Part shown: positions 27,322 through 36,244 of the stretch, piece after piece
How the letters are laid out: each line of letters starts with the position of its first letter
Numbering within the stretch: the stretch's first letter is position 1
Assembly: GCA_041920415.1 (NCBI GenBank)
Contig: JBHGYD010000053.1
Coordinates: forward strand, 6,744-70,743
Direction of reading: 5' to 3'
From: JBHGYD01 sp041920415
GTDB taxonomy: Bacteria > Bacillota > Bacilli > Bacillales > Anoxybacillaceae
Length of the DNA stretch: 64,000 nucleotides
Position numbers and translations under genes: made by a program
The notes under the pieces: generated by a model
What the model saw: the letters and a program-made list of their open reading frames with translations, nothing else
What the model was told of the DNA's origin: nothing
Database searches by the model: none

Positions 27322-27390
27322 GAAGGAGAGCCAAGCATCTTTGCGATGGGGCTCTCCTTTTCTTTTGTTCTATCAATCTTTCAACAAACT
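27322..27390 (+). terminator. Terminator with repeated tail
   Basis: GAAGGAGAGCC pairs with GGGCTCTCCTTTTC and is followed by TTTTGTTCTATCAATCTTTC. Hairpin and tail recur at 5.8 and 44.7 kb in the same orientation. It serves the sirtuin operon on the plus strand and may also serve the convergent aminotransferase gene. Confidence 0.75.
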
Positions 27391-27440
27391 TTGGACACAT
27401 ATTCTTTCTGCCAACGATTGCTATTTCAGCCGTCCATTAA

Positions 27441-28793
27441 TTATTGTATTTGCCATAATGCCTCCGTTAACGTTTTCACTAAGAATGAGAGATCTTCCTC
27501 TTCAATATTCAATGGTGGTGACAATGTCAAAACATTGTTATAGCCAGCAACCGTCGCACCGTTTTTACCGATAATGAGTCCATTTTCTTTACAAATGCCG
27601 ATTACTTTATTGACGAGTGACACATCCAGCGGCTCTTTTGTACCTTTATCGGCTACTAATTCAATTCCGATTAACAAGCCTTTTCCGCGAATATCGCCGA
27701 CATAAGAATGATCTTGCAGTTTATTTTTTAACTCGCTTAACAATCGTTCACCGACTTCTCTCGAACGCTCGAATAAATTTTCTTTTTCCATAATTTCTAG
27801 GTTTTTTAAAGCGAGTGCGCACGCTGCCGGATTGCCGCCGAACGTGTTGACATGGCGGAAGTAATCGTATTCTTCCGTTCCTTTGAATACTTCGTAAATC
27901 TCTTTTCTGACGGCAGTTGCCGATAACGGCAGGTAGGCGCTTGTAATTCCTTTCGCCATGGTGACAATGTCCGGTTTCACACCGTAATTCATGAATCCAA
28001 ACGGTTTGCCCGTCCGGCCAAAACCGCAAATGACCTCATCAACAATGAGCAAGGCACCGTGTTTTTCACACACTTCTTTCACGGCTTTCATATATCCCTC
28101 CGGTGGAATCAGCACTCCCCCGCCAGTGATGATCGGTTCCATGATCACCGCGGCAATCGTTTCACTTAACTCCCATGTCATTACATCATCGATTGCTTTC
28201 ACCGACTTCAATTCTCTCGGATTCTCCGCCTGATCATCGTCACGGTAGCTGTCTGGAGGCGCTACGTGAATAAAACCGGGAGCAAGTGGTTCATATTTAT
28301 ATTTCCGCTGCGCCTGGCCTGTTGCGGCAAGCGCCCCCATCGAATTTCCATGATACGCCCGATAACGGGAGATTATTTTATAACGATTATACTCGCCTCT
28401 TTGTTGATGATATTGTCTTGCGATTTTAAACGCCGTCTCGTTCGCTTCTGATCCGCTGTTCGAGAAGAAAATGACATATTCATCGCCAAGAAGTTCGTTC
28501 AATTTCTCCCCCAGCTGAATCGCAGGTACATGACTTTGCGTGAGCGGAAAATAAGACAGTTTTTTTAGTTGTTCATAGGCCGCTTCGGCCAATTCCTCGC
28601 GTCCGTACCCGACATTGACACACCATAAACCTGCCATGGCGTCTAAATATTTTTTCCCAGTATGATCCGTCACCCAACAACCTTTTGCTTCCGTCACTAC
28701 TAACGTCGCATTAGGATTGTACGGTTTCATCGAATGCCATATATATTGGTCATCTTTGGCCAACAACTGTTGGCTTTGATCCGTTTGAACCAT
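27441..28793 (-). CDS. Class III aminotransferase, probably beta-alanine:pyruvate type
   Basis: A 450-residue fold-type I PLP enzyme of the omega-aminotransferase group. Visible motifs are SNSGSEANETAFKIARQYH, RAYHGNSMGALAATG, VDEVICGFGRTG and the PLP-binding Lys in TMAKGITSAYLPLS. It lies 25 bp behind a semialdehyde dehydrogenase gene and close to a full pyrimidine-degradation set. The product of that pathway, beta-alanine, would be converted here to malonate semialdehyde. The assignment to beta-alanine rests on context; other omega-amino acids are possible. Confidence 0.88.
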   Translation of the reverse strand: MVQTDQSQQLLAKDDQYIWHSMKPYNPNATLVVTEAKGCWVTDHTGKKYLDAMAGLWCVNVGYGREELAEAAYEQLKKLSYFPLTQSHVPAIQLGEKLNELLGDEYVIFFSNSGSEANETAFKIARQYHQQRGEYNRYKIISRYRAYHGNSMGALAATGQAQRKYKYEPLAPGFIHVAPPDSYRDDDQAENPRELKSVKAIDDVMTWELSETIAAVIMEPIITGGGVLIPPEGYMKAVKEVCEKHGALLIVDEVICGFGRTGKPFGFMNYGVKPDIVTMAKGITSAYLPLSATAVRKEIYEVFKGTEEYDYFRHVNTFGGNPAACALALKNLEIMEKENLFERSREVGERLLSELKNKLQDHSYVGDIRGKGLLIGIELVADKGTKEPLDVSLVNKVIGICKENGLIIGKNGATVAGYNNVLTLSPPLNIEEEDLSFLVKTLTEALWQIQ

Positions 28794-28818
28794 CTATTTC
28801 CCCTTCTTTCTACCCAAA

Positions 28819-30285
28819 TTAAAAATCAAATCGAGATGTAATCATTTTTTTGCGCGTATAGAAGTTCACGCCGTCTTTTCCGTTTACATGAAGGTCACCG
28901 TAGAAGGAATCTTTCCATCCGGAGAACGGGAAGAACGCCATCGTCGCCGGTACGCCGACATTGATCCCTAACATCCCTGCATCTGCTTCTTCGCGGAATT
29001 TACGGATCGCTTTCGCGTCTTTTGTATAAATCGTCGCGCCATTTCCGTATCTAGATTTGCGAATATACTGAAGCGCTTCATCCAAATCCTCTGCGCGCAA
29101 TAAGCTGAGAACCGGGGCAAAAATTTCTTCTTTGGCAATCGTCATATCCGGTGTAACATGGTCAAAAATCGTTGGCCCAAGGAAGTTTCCTTCCGGCATT
29201 TCGTTCATTTCTTTACGTCCGTCACGAATTAATGTCGCTCCTTCTTCAATGCCTTTTTCAATGTATCCTAACACTTTCTCGCGATGGGATTGACGGATGA
29301 CAGGAGTTAACAGCACGTCTTCATTCATGCCGTTGCCGATAATGAGTTCATCTGCTTTTTGTTTTAAAGCCTTCACAAACTTGTCATTATCCCCGACGAC
29401 TACGACCGCGCTGCAAGCCATGCAACGCTGTCCTGCGCTTCCAAAAGCTGAACTGATGATATGCTGTACTGCCGTCTCTATATCTGCGTCCGGCATGACG
29501 ATATGATGGTTTTTCGCACCGGAAAGCGCTTGTACGCGTTTACCTTGGGCTGCTGCACGTTCATAAACGTATTTAGCCACAGGTTGGGAACCGACAAAGG
29601 AAATGGCTTTAATATCCTCATGATCAATAAGAGCATTTACGACATCATGAGCTCCGTGAACGACGTTCAGAACTCCTTCCGGCGCACCGGCTTTCGTAAA
29701 TAACTCGGCCAATTTGTTAGCTAAGATAGGAGTTCTTTCGGACGGTTTTAACACAAACGTATTTCCGCAAGCAATGGCTAATGGAAACATCCAAAGCGGC
29801 ACCATCATTGGGAAATTAAATGGAGTAATTCCACCGACAACCCCTAGTGGATAACGAAACATCTCCGAATCAATATCTTCGGCAATCCCAGAAAGTGACT
29901 CCCCCATCATTAAGGTTGGGGCTCCAGAGGCGAATTCCACGCACTCAATCCCACGCTGAACCTCACCATACGCTTCTTTGTATGCTTTTCCGTTTTCTTG
30001 AACGACAAGTCTCGCTAACTCTTCATGATGTTCATTCAGTAAATGATGAAATTTAAACATAATCCGCGCCCGCTTCGGAACTGGAGTATTTTTCCATGTT
30101 TCAAACGCTTTTTTCGCGGCTTGAACAGCTTTCTCTATGTCTTCCTTCGTAGAAATAGGTACTCTTGCCAACACTTCTCCCGTCGCTGGATTCGGAACCT
30201 CCAACGTTTCTGTTCCGCTCGATTCTACCCATTGTCCGTTAATAAAATTTTTTAAGACCGTTGTTTCGTTCTTCGTTACTGTCAT
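28819..30285 (-). CDS. mmsA: CoA-acylating (methyl)malonate-semialdehyde dehydrogenase
   Basis: A 488-residue aldehyde dehydrogenase of the MmsA/IolA type. It shows TPFNFPMMVPLWMFPLAIACGNTFVLKPSERTP, FVGSQPVAKYVYERA, the nucleophile in GSAGQRCMACSAVV and the MmsA-type ending GWKDSFYGDLHVNGKDGVNFYTRKK. It oxidises malonate or methylmalonate semialdehyde to acetyl- or propionyl-CoA with release of CO2. With the following aminotransferase it would finish beta-alanine catabolism. GGAGG precedes the ATG. It has its own upstream gap of about 200 bp after the PucR gene, whose terminator lies at 30490. Confidence 0.93.
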   Translation of the reverse strand: MTVTKNETTVLKNFINGQWVESSGTETLEVPNPATGEVLARVPISTKEDIEKAVQAAKKAFETWKNTPVPKRARIMFKFHHLLNEHHEELARLVVQENGKAYKEAYGEVQRGIECVEFASGAPTLMMGESLSGIAEDIDSEMFRYPLGVVGGITPFNFPMMVPLWMFPLAIACGNTFVLKPSERTPILANKLAELFTKAGAPEGVLNVVHGAHDVVNALIDHEDIKAISFVGSQPVAKYVYERAAAQGKRVQALSGAKNHHIVMPDADIETAVQHIISSAFGSAGQRCMACSAVVVVGDNDKFVKALKQKADELIIGNGMNEDVLLTPVIRQSHREKVLGYIEKGIEEGATLIRDGRKEMNEMPEGNFLGPTIFDHVTPDMTIAKEEIFAPVLSLLRAEDLDEALQYIRKSRYGNGATIYTKDAKAIRKFREEADAGMLGINVGVPATMAFFPFSGWKDSFYGDLHVNGKDGVNFYTRKKMITSRFDF

Positions 30286-30489
30286 AACGGTAGACCTCCT
30301 ATTTATTCGATTATTTAAAATGATTTGATTTTAATAAAATTATCTCTCAATTTGTAAAGGTCTTCATTAGACACAATGTAAAAATTCTAGATACATTCAT
30401 TCCACAATATGACAATCACCTTTTGACTATTCATGGAGTTTGAAAAAGGTTTACGCCCCCTCCTAAAACTGGATAATGTGCGAAGCAAC

Positions 30490-30528
30490 CAAAAATAAAA
30501 ACTCCCCTACTTTTGTAGAAGAGTTTTA
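30490..30528 (-). terminator. Terminator of the PucR-family gene
   Basis: On the minus strand AAAACTC-TT-CTAC pairs with GTAG-GG-GAGTTTTTATTTTT, starting in the stop codon of the regulator gene. It separates the regulator from the mmsA-aminotransferase unit. Confidence 0.8.
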
Positions 30529-32124
30529 TTGGTCATTTTGAATATATTGATTTTCGTCGCTCGGCGTTAAATATTCGTATGCCTTAATCATAAATTCAAT
30601 CGCTAAACGTTTTTCTGGATTCATAAAGTCGTCACCCAGCAATTTTTCTAGCTTTTGAATACGATGATAGAGCGTTTGTCTGACTACAAATAATCTTTTG
30701 GCCGTTTCTTTTTTCGAGCCGTTGCATGCCAAATAAATTTTTAATGTTTCCATCAGTTTGCCGTTGTACTTTTTATCATATCGGATGACAGGTTCTAAAT
30801 ATTCCATCACAACTTCGTGCAAGTCGCTGTGTTTATGAATAAGCGAAATAATTCGGTACATATGTAAGTCTTCATAAAAATGGCTATTTGCTTTTTTCCC
30901 TAGCTGGTGTTGAATTTTAATCGTTTCAAGTGCGGTTCGGTAACTTTTGTCCATATGAGAGAGGTTTTCCACAAATTTTCCGACACCCAAAAAGAAACAC
31001 GGCACCCTTTTTTTATTGACAAAATCAGACTCCATCAAGCGTTGAATTCCCATTTTCATGCGATGTTTCCATGTTTTTATGCCGCGTTTGTTCAGCATAA
31101 TGAAGATGACGCTGTTGCGAAGATCAATGGAAAATGTATAGAAGCCTTGTTGTTCAAAAATCGTTCGAAACAATAATTTAAAATACGTTATATCCAAGTT
31201 CGAGTATTGTCTCAATGATTTGAATTTACAAACGCTAACAAACCCGCCTTTTGGTTTTAATTCCGGTTCGTGATCTGTTAAATAGTCGGAAATGGCTTCG
31301 TTGCTATGCTCTCCTTCCAGCCATCCCTTTAACCACTCATTTTCTTGCGCCCGCTTTTTTTCCTCGACATATAAATCGCGTAATAAGTGTTGGGCCAGAG
31401 CGGTAGCGGTCCGGTCTAAAATAAGAAGGTCGAATTCACTGATTTCTTTTTCTATTGAAACAATGGACAATTCGGCATATTCGCTGCCAAGAAGCTGTAT
31501 CGGTTGAGAAACCGTCTTTTTTGATTGTTGGGACAGTTGATCTACTGCAGAAAGCTCCACATGTTCTGGTACAAACTCCGCTTCTTTTCCGTTCATCCGA
31601 AAAACAACTTGATGGCCTAAATAGTTGTGCAGAAATTTTAAAATCTCATCATAATGCTCAATCGACAACAATTTTTTGTTTAATTGCTGCGAATACGATT
31701 CTAAATTAGAGATCATTTGATAATGCTGATTAATTAAGTAAGCGTGGATATCTTGGGTGATTTCGACGAATGGAACTTCTTTTAAAAAGAGAATGATTGG
31801 AAAGTGGTGTTCATTAGCCAAATCAATGATTTCCTGCGGAATAGAAGAAGTATAGGTTCCTATTTCAATGCATAATCCTGAAGCATCGCATTCAATCAAT
31901 TGCTTGAGAAAAGATATAAATAACGATTTGTTTTCCTTCCATCCTACTCCAGTGGATAAGATAAGTTCTTTCCCGTTTAATAGTTTATTAATTTTTGCGA
32001 CCTCAACAATATGCACCCATTTCACCGTGCGGTTTAGCCCCTCATGTCCAGCCGCCACTTCAATATGTTCAAAATGCTTCCTTTTTAAAATATCTGAAAC
32101 AGTGAATTGAAAATTTTCACGCAC
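30526..32124 (-). CDS. PucR-family transcriptional regulator of the pyrimidine cluster
   Basis: A 532-residue regulator. The N-terminal PucR domain spans about residues 8-130 (TVSDILKRKHFEHIEVAAGHEGLNRTVKWVHI...ELILSTG). A central region follows, then a C-terminal PucR-type helix-turn-helix (ETLKIYLACNGSKKETAKRLFVVRQTLYHRIQKLEKLLG). B. subtilis PucR activates purine/allantoin genes. Related regulators sit beside pyrimidine-degradation genes in other bacteria, which fits this position between the transporter-hydrolase genes and mmsA. The effector may be a pathway intermediate; this is inferred. It is bounded by terminators on both sides, so it is its own transcription unit. Confidence 0.85.
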   Translation of the reverse strand: MRENFQFTVSDILKRKHFEHIEVAAGHEGLNRTVKWVHIVEVAKINKLLNGKELILSTGVGWKENKSLFISFLKQLIECDASGLCIEIGTYTSSIPQEIIDLANEHHFPIILFLKEVPFVEITQDIHAYLINQHYQMISNLESYSQQLNKKLLSIEHYDEILKFLHNYLGHQVVFRMNGKEAEFVPEHVELSAVDQLSQQSKKTVSQPIQLLGSEYAELSIVSIEKEISEFDLLILDRTATALAQHLLRDLYVEEKKRAQENEWLKGWLEGEHSNEAISDYLTDHEPELKPKGGFVSVCKFKSLRQYSNLDITYFKLLFRTIFEQQGFYTFSIDLRNSVIFIMLNKRGIKTWKHRMKMGIQRLMESDFVNKKRVPCFFLGVGKFVENLSHMDKSYRTALETIKIQHQLGKKANSHFYEDLHMYRIISLIHKHSDLHEVVMEYLEPVIRYDKKYNGKLMETLKIYLACNGSKKETAKRLFVVRQTLYHRIQKLEKLLGDDFMNPEKRLAIEFMIKAYEYLTPSDENQYIQNDQ

Positions 32125-32207
32125 CTCTTTTCACCTTCTTAAACTATAGAAATGGTGTATAGTAATAATATTCAGCGCAAAATTAACAGATTCCTGCTAA
32201 ACAGAAA

Positions 32208-32237
32208 AAGAGGGACTGGTTGCAACCAATCCCTCTT
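32208..32237 (-). terminator. Terminator ending the hydA-permease-small-ORF unit
   Basis: AAGAGGGACTGGTT pairs with AACCAATCCCTCTT, nearly a perfect palindrome, with TATTATT following on the plus side and AAAAAG before. It lies just after the stop of the 77-residue gene. Confidence 0.8.
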
Positions 32238-32241
32238 ATTA

Positions 32242-32475
32242 TTATTGATTCATAGGAATATAGACTTGAATTTCTTTGAGCATCCAATCGAACTGTTCTG
32301 GGTCTTGAAAATCGTCACTGCTCCAATTGTCAATAATCCATTGCACAAGTTCTTCCGGCGTGTTAAATACTTCCCCGCTCGTATCAGCTTTTCGAATCAT
32401 ATACCTACCGTTGTCCTCATCAATCGTTACTTCACACGGAAACGCACAATCCTTCGCTTTTAAAGAAAATTCCAC
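32242..32475 (-). CDS. Small conserved-looking protein in the pyrimidine operon, 77 residues
   Basis: Not recognised. It is acidic with several Trp and Asp/Glu residues (TPEELVQWIIDNWSSDDFQDPEQFDWMLKEI) and probably helical in its second half. Translation from a GTG is supported by AAGGGGA upstream. It is the last gene before the operon terminator, 70 bp after another small gene. Its fixed place in the catabolic operon suggests an accessory function, but none can be named. Confidence 0.6.
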   Translation of the reverse strand: MEFSLKAKDCAFPCEVTIDEDNGRYMIRKADTSGEVFNTPEELVQWIIDNWSSDDFQDPEQFDWMLKEIQVYIPMNQ

Positions 32476-32544
32476 GGTGATTCCCCTTCCGAAAATATTT
32501 TTAATATTCAGAAATTAAAAGATACACTTGAGGGCGACTAATGG

Positions 32545-32778
32545 TTACTGCGCTTGTTTCATTTGTTGAATTAATAGAGTCGAAAAATATTTGCGAGCAT
32601 CAGCATTTTTGATGTGCAATGTTTCTGTAAAATTCTTTTTGCCGGAAGGATCCGGTTCTTTTAATTCAAATTCCACAAACGCTCCGCTTAAATTTTCTTT
32701 AACACTTTTGATGTAATACCTCTGTTGGATCAAATAGTCGATTTGATCCCTTTCAACCAAAAATTCTTGATAAGACAT
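32545..32778 (-). CDS. Small protein downstream of the NCS1 permease, 77 residues
   Basis: Not recognised. It has an alternating helix/strand composition (QIDYLIQQRYYIKSVKENLSGAFVEFELKEPD) and a helical C-terminus, with no membrane segment. The ATG at 32778 lies eight bases after GGAGGT; an ATG two codons earlier is too close to that site. It begins 14 bp after the permease stop, so it belongs to the same transcript. Confidence 0.65.
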   Translation of the reverse strand: MSYQEFLVERDQIDYLIQQRYYIKSVKENLSGAFVEFELKEPDPSGKKNFTETLHIKNADARKYFSTLLIQQMKQAQ

Positions 32779-32792
32779 CCCCATGACCTCCT

Positions 32793-34286
32793 TTAGTCTA
32801 ACGAAATAGTTGTATTCTCGCTCGTTTCTGCTACGACGACGGAAGATGATACGACATCGTCATCTTCAATTTGCCAATCTCTGCCCACAGTAATCCCTAA
32901 ATATTTTTCATCATCCGGATCTTCAATTTCTGCTTGCTTATATTTTTGGAACCACCAATATTTCGCCAAAAAGTAATAACATACCGCACCAACGAGGAAG
33001 CCGACGACAAATGAATAGTTTGCAAGGAAATAGGCTGCTGTTCCGCCGATTATCCAGGCGATAAATCCAGCAAGGTTAAAACCATTTAAATAACGGAACT
33101 GCCCGTCTTCTTTATAAAGGTCATATACATTCACACGCCGTTTGCGAAGCAAATAATAGTCCGCAAACAAAATCCCGACAATGGCTGATAATACACCACC
33201 ACAGATTAACAACGCTGGAATGATAATGTTAAACAAACTCCAAGGTTGAACAATGGTCCCGATAATTCCTGCGGCAAATACCCCGGCCCAAAACGGAAAC
33301 TTCGGACCGCCGACATTCGAGAAAATCGTCGCCGCTGGAATTACATTCGCTGACGTGTTTGTTGACCATTGTGCAAGGACAATCATGAGTAACAAGACAC
33401 CTAGAACAATTCCGCTTGCTGCTTTTTGAAGGGCAGCCACAGGATCATAGTTTTGGATCGCGATATAGGAAACTGCTCCGATGACAACCATAAACGTTTG
33501 GGTAACGGTTAAAGCTACTATATTACCGGCAAGTGACGCTTTATTCCGTCTAAACCAACTTTTTTCATATTTTGGCGCTTTAATGAACCTTGAAATCGAA
33601 GGCATATCCGCAGCTAATGTAGACCAGAATCCCATATTGCTCATGATTACAACGATAAATGCTGTGACAGCCGCCCCACCAGTGACGGGATTTTCCACCC
33701 AAGACCAAATATAACGACCTTCTTCTAACGCCTTTTCAGAAAGCGTTGTGTACATCCAAGCCGAAATGATAATAATGACCGGAGCGGCCAAATCGGCAAA
33801 TCGTTCAATCGCTTTAATTCCTAAGGCTGTATTGATTAATTGGACCGCCGCAAAAATCAGATAGCACAAAAACCAGTTATCAAAACCAAACAAAATGTTT
33901 AATATTCCGTTTATGGCTGTCGATCCGAAATACGTATTAATACCGAACCAACATGAAGCGGCAAATCCGCGAATGACAGAAGGGATGTGTGTGCCAATTG
34001 TTCCGAACGGTGCACGCATATAGACCGGGAATGATAAACCATGCTCAATGCCGATATCTCCAATGATCGTCATAAATAAACCAATCGCAGCTGAACCAAT
34101 GATTGTCGCCAAAATGACCCAACCGAGAGATAAATTTTGCACACCAGCGCCGCCAATGGCAAACGCTGCAAGCACCACTGCCATGCCAACCCAAATTAAC
34201 GCGAACCCTAATGCGCCAATGGTTTTACCACCGTGTGGGATCGGCAAAAGATCCGGGGATTTTAAATAATTAGATTTTTTACTCAT
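32793..34286 (-). CDS. NCS1-family nucleobase permease
   Basis: A membrane protein of about 497 residues with roughly twelve hydrophobic helices. It belongs to the nucleobase:cation symporter-1 family: near the N-terminus LLPIPHGGKTIGALGFALIWVGM, then YMRAPFGTIGTHIPSVIRGFAASCWFGINTYFGS and QWSTNTSANVIPAATIFSNVG. The family carries uracil, allantoin, hydantoins, cytosine or thiamine. Placement next to dihydropyrimidinase points to uracil or dihydropyrimidine uptake. The start at 34286 follows AAGGAG by seven bases. Confidence 0.9.
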   Translation of the reverse strand: MSKKSNYLKSPDLLPIPHGGKTIGALGFALIWVGMAVVLAAFAIGGAGVQNLSLGWVILATIIGSAAIGLFMTIIGDIGIEHGLSFPVYMRAPFGTIGTHIPSVIRGFAASCWFGINTYFGSTAINGILNILFGFDNWFLCYLIFAAVQLINTALGIKAIERFADLAAPVIIIISAWMYTTLSEKALEEGRYIWSWVENPVTGGAAVTAFIVVIMSNMGFWSTLAADMPSISRFIKAPKYEKSWFRRNKASLAGNIVALTVTQTFMVVIGAVSYIAIQNYDPVAALQKAASGIVLGVLLLMIVLAQWSTNTSANVIPAATIFSNVGGPKFPFWAGVFAAGIIGTIVQPWSLFNIIIPALLICGGVLSAIVGILFADYYLLRKRRVNVYDLYKEDGQFRYLNGFNLAGFIAWIIGGTAAYFLANYSFVVGFLVGAVCYYFLAKYWWFQKYKQAEIEDPDDEKYLGITVGRDWQIEDDDVVSSSVVVAETSENTTISLD

Positions 34287-34596
34287 ACCATCACTCCTTA
34301 AATAAGGCTTTTTATTAAAACCTTTACTTGAAGAACATCGCATTTGCTTGCCTTATCATCATTTGGCAATAAACGCACATTTCCATCTGTGAGGGGTTCC
34401 ACGCTGATGGTTTGTTCAGACAATTTGGTTCTAAACGGCGGTAATCTCCGACCTATAAATATAAAGGAGAAAGACTTACCGCCGATTAGAACAGGAGCAA
34501 GGCCAAGCAATTACATGGAGTGATTCATATTTAGTTATAAGATTGATCATTTAGAGTACATCCTGAGCAACGTACGTAATGAATCGTCGATCCTAG
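34287..34596 (-). other. 310-bp gap with hairpin between dihydropyrimidinase and permease genes
   Basis: No gene is supported here. CGGCGGTAA (34436-34444) pairs perfectly with TTACCGCCG (34476-34484), and TCTCC/GGAGA form an inner pairing. This could be an attenuator or a processing site that separates expression of hydA from that of the permease. Confidence 0.5.
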
Positions 34597-36015
34597 TTAA
34601 ATGGTTAATTTCTCATCTTGCTTAGAAACAACATATTTTCCGTATTTTTCTCGTTTTAAATATTGACCATAACCCGGCTTTCCAACAAATGTTTTGTCAC
34701 GAATGACAAATTCTCCTCTAGAAAGTACGGACACCGGTTCGCCCGTCACTTTCATTCCTTCAAACGCATTGTAATCGACTGCCATATGGTGGGTTTCAGC
34801 TGAAATTACCCGTTCCACATTTGGATCGAAAATAACTAAGTCTGCGTCAGATCCCACAGCAATAGTGCCTTTTTTCGGGAATAATCCAAACAGTTTCGCG
34901 ATTCTTGTAGACGTGATGTCGACAAATTGATTTAATGTAATTCTTCCTTTCTTCACGCCTTCACTAAAGAGAATACTTACACGATCCTCAATGATTGGCC
35001 CGCCGTTTGGAATTTTCGTGAAATCGCCTCTGCCAAGTTCTTTCTGACCTTTAAAGTCAAAGGAACATTGGTCGGAACCTAACGTTTGTAGTTGACCGTT
35101 TTTCAAGGCATTCCACAACACATCTTGATGCCATTTTTCACGGAGTGGAGGAGACCAGACGTATTTCGCTCCTTCAAAGTTCGGCTTTTCTAAGTAAGAT
35201 TGGTCTAGAACTAAATATTGCGGACATGTTTCTCCCCATATGTCCAATCCTTTGTTGCGAGCTTCAGCAATTTTTTCAACGGCTTGCGCACAGGAAACGT
35301 GAACGACATAAAGTTGAGAACCGGCGAGCTCCGTTAATTGGCATGCGCGTCCTGTCGCCTCTCCTTCCACTTCCGGAGGTCTAGTTAGCGCATGGTAAAT
35401 CGGATCGGTGTTGCCATCAGCGAGCGCTTTTTTCGTTAAATAATCGATGACATCACCATTTTCGGCATGAACCATCACAAGTGCGCCAAGTTCTTTTGCA
35501 GCTACCAACGTGCGATATAAAGTGCCGTCGTCCGCTTGGAATACATTTTTATACGCCATGAACACTTTAAACGATGTAATCCCCTCTTCTTCTATGATTT
35601 TCGGCAGTTCTTCCAACACATCGTCGTTAATTTCACTAATCATTAAATGGAACCCATAATCGATGACCGCTTTTCCTTTTGCTTTGTTATGCCAAGTTTC
35701 AATTGCTTTTTTCAATGGCTCGCCTTTATTGGTTAAACAAAAGTCAATAATCGTTGTCGTTCCGCCAAATGCCGCTGCGATCGTTCCCGATTCAAAATCA
35801 TCTTTTGTTACCGTGCCGCCAAACGGCATATCTAAATGCGTATGCGGGTCAATGCCGCCCGGAAATACGTAACATCCTTTTGCATCAATCACTTCCGCGT
35901 CTTTTTCGTCTAAATTTCGGCCAATCATCGCAATTTTCCCGTCTTCAATCAACAAATCAGCTTTATACGTATCGGTTGCCGTGACAATCGTTCCGTTTTT
36001 AATAATCTTTTTCAC
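34597..36015 (-). CDS. hydA: Dihydropyrimidinase / D-hydantoinase
   Basis: A 472-residue amidohydrolase that opens dihydrouracil to N-carbamoyl-beta-alanine. All metal ligands are at family-standard positions: His58 and His60 (DPHTHLD), carboxylated Lys150 (ITSFKVFMAYK), His183 (VHAENG), His239 (HVSC) and Asp315 (GSDQCSF). Translation starts at a GTG at 36015. Its ribosome binding site, AGGA, is part of or abuts the end of the mobile element inserted immediately upstream. Expression of this gene may therefore depend on that element or on read-through from preA. Confidence 0.95.
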   Translation of the reverse strand: MKKIIKNGTIVTATDTYKADLLIEDGKIAMIGRNLDEKDAEVIDAKGCYVFPGGIDPHTHLDMPFGGTVTKDDFESGTIAAAFGGTTTIIDFCLTNKGEPLKKAIETWHNKAKGKAVIDYGFHLMISEINDDVLEELPKIIEEEGITSFKVFMAYKNVFQADDGTLYRTLVAAKELGALVMVHAENGDVIDYLTKKALADGNTDPIYHALTRPPEVEGEATGRACQLTELAGSQLYVVHVSCAQAVEKIAEARNKGLDIWGETCPQYLVLDQSYLEKPNFEGAKYVWSPPLREKWHQDVLWNALKNGQLQTLGSDQCSFDFKGQKELGRGDFTKIPNGGPIIEDRVSILFSEGVKKGRITLNQFVDITSTRIAKLFGLFPKKGTIAVGSDADLVIFDPNVERVISAETHHMAVDYNAFEGMKVTGEPVSVLSRGEFVIRDKTFVGKPGYGQYLKREKYGKYVVSKQDEKLTI

Positions 36016-36022
36016 TTGGCAT

Positions 36023-36244
36023 CCTGGTTACTAAAATCTATAAAAATCGACATATCGCGATGGAACCAGAAAACATCGCCTGCCGCCCGGATTTTCACCG
36101 AGTTCCATCAGGAAGGGAATCCTAATGTCTCACCTATTGTGAAAGACACCCCGTGGCTCGCTGTTAGCGACGGCACCTGTCGTGCACCATTCCTTCCATC
36201 GGTCAGTACACGACAACGATTTTCGTAACCAGGTTTACACCTCC
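36023..36244 (-). ncRNA. Structured RNA candidate, copy 1 (3' end of the TnpB-related element)
   Basis: On the minus strand this 222-nt segment starts around the tnpB stop codon. It is closed by a 16-bp stem: CCTGGTTACGAAAATC pairs with GATTTTAGTAACCAGG, with one mismatch. Inner stems include GTCGTG/CACGAC, CGCT-AAC-AGCG, TGTC..TCAC/GTGA..GACA and a terminal GGAAC/GTTCC arm. A second copy lies at 42387-42594. In IS200/IS605 elements the 3' end encodes the TnpB guide RNA, which makes an omega-RNA the leading reading. A cis-acting 5' leader of hydA is the alternative, since the closing stem ends at the hydA ribosome binding site. Confidence 0.6.

Noticed and set aside
27257..27574. Plus-strand frames at the end of the aminotransferase gene
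   Set aside because: They cover the terminator and the antisense of the aminotransferase C-terminus and have no independent support.
34298..34510. 70-residue minus-strand frame between hydA and the permease gene
   Set aside because: It has no ribosome binding site, overlaps the hairpin and lacks any motif.
36063..36105. Sequence resembling a cobalamin riboswitch core (GGTGAAAATCCGGGCGGCAG on the minus strand) in RNA copy 1
   Set aside because: Only this short piece matches. It lies in the variable arm and is absent from copy 2, and there is no full B12 element or B12-linked gene.
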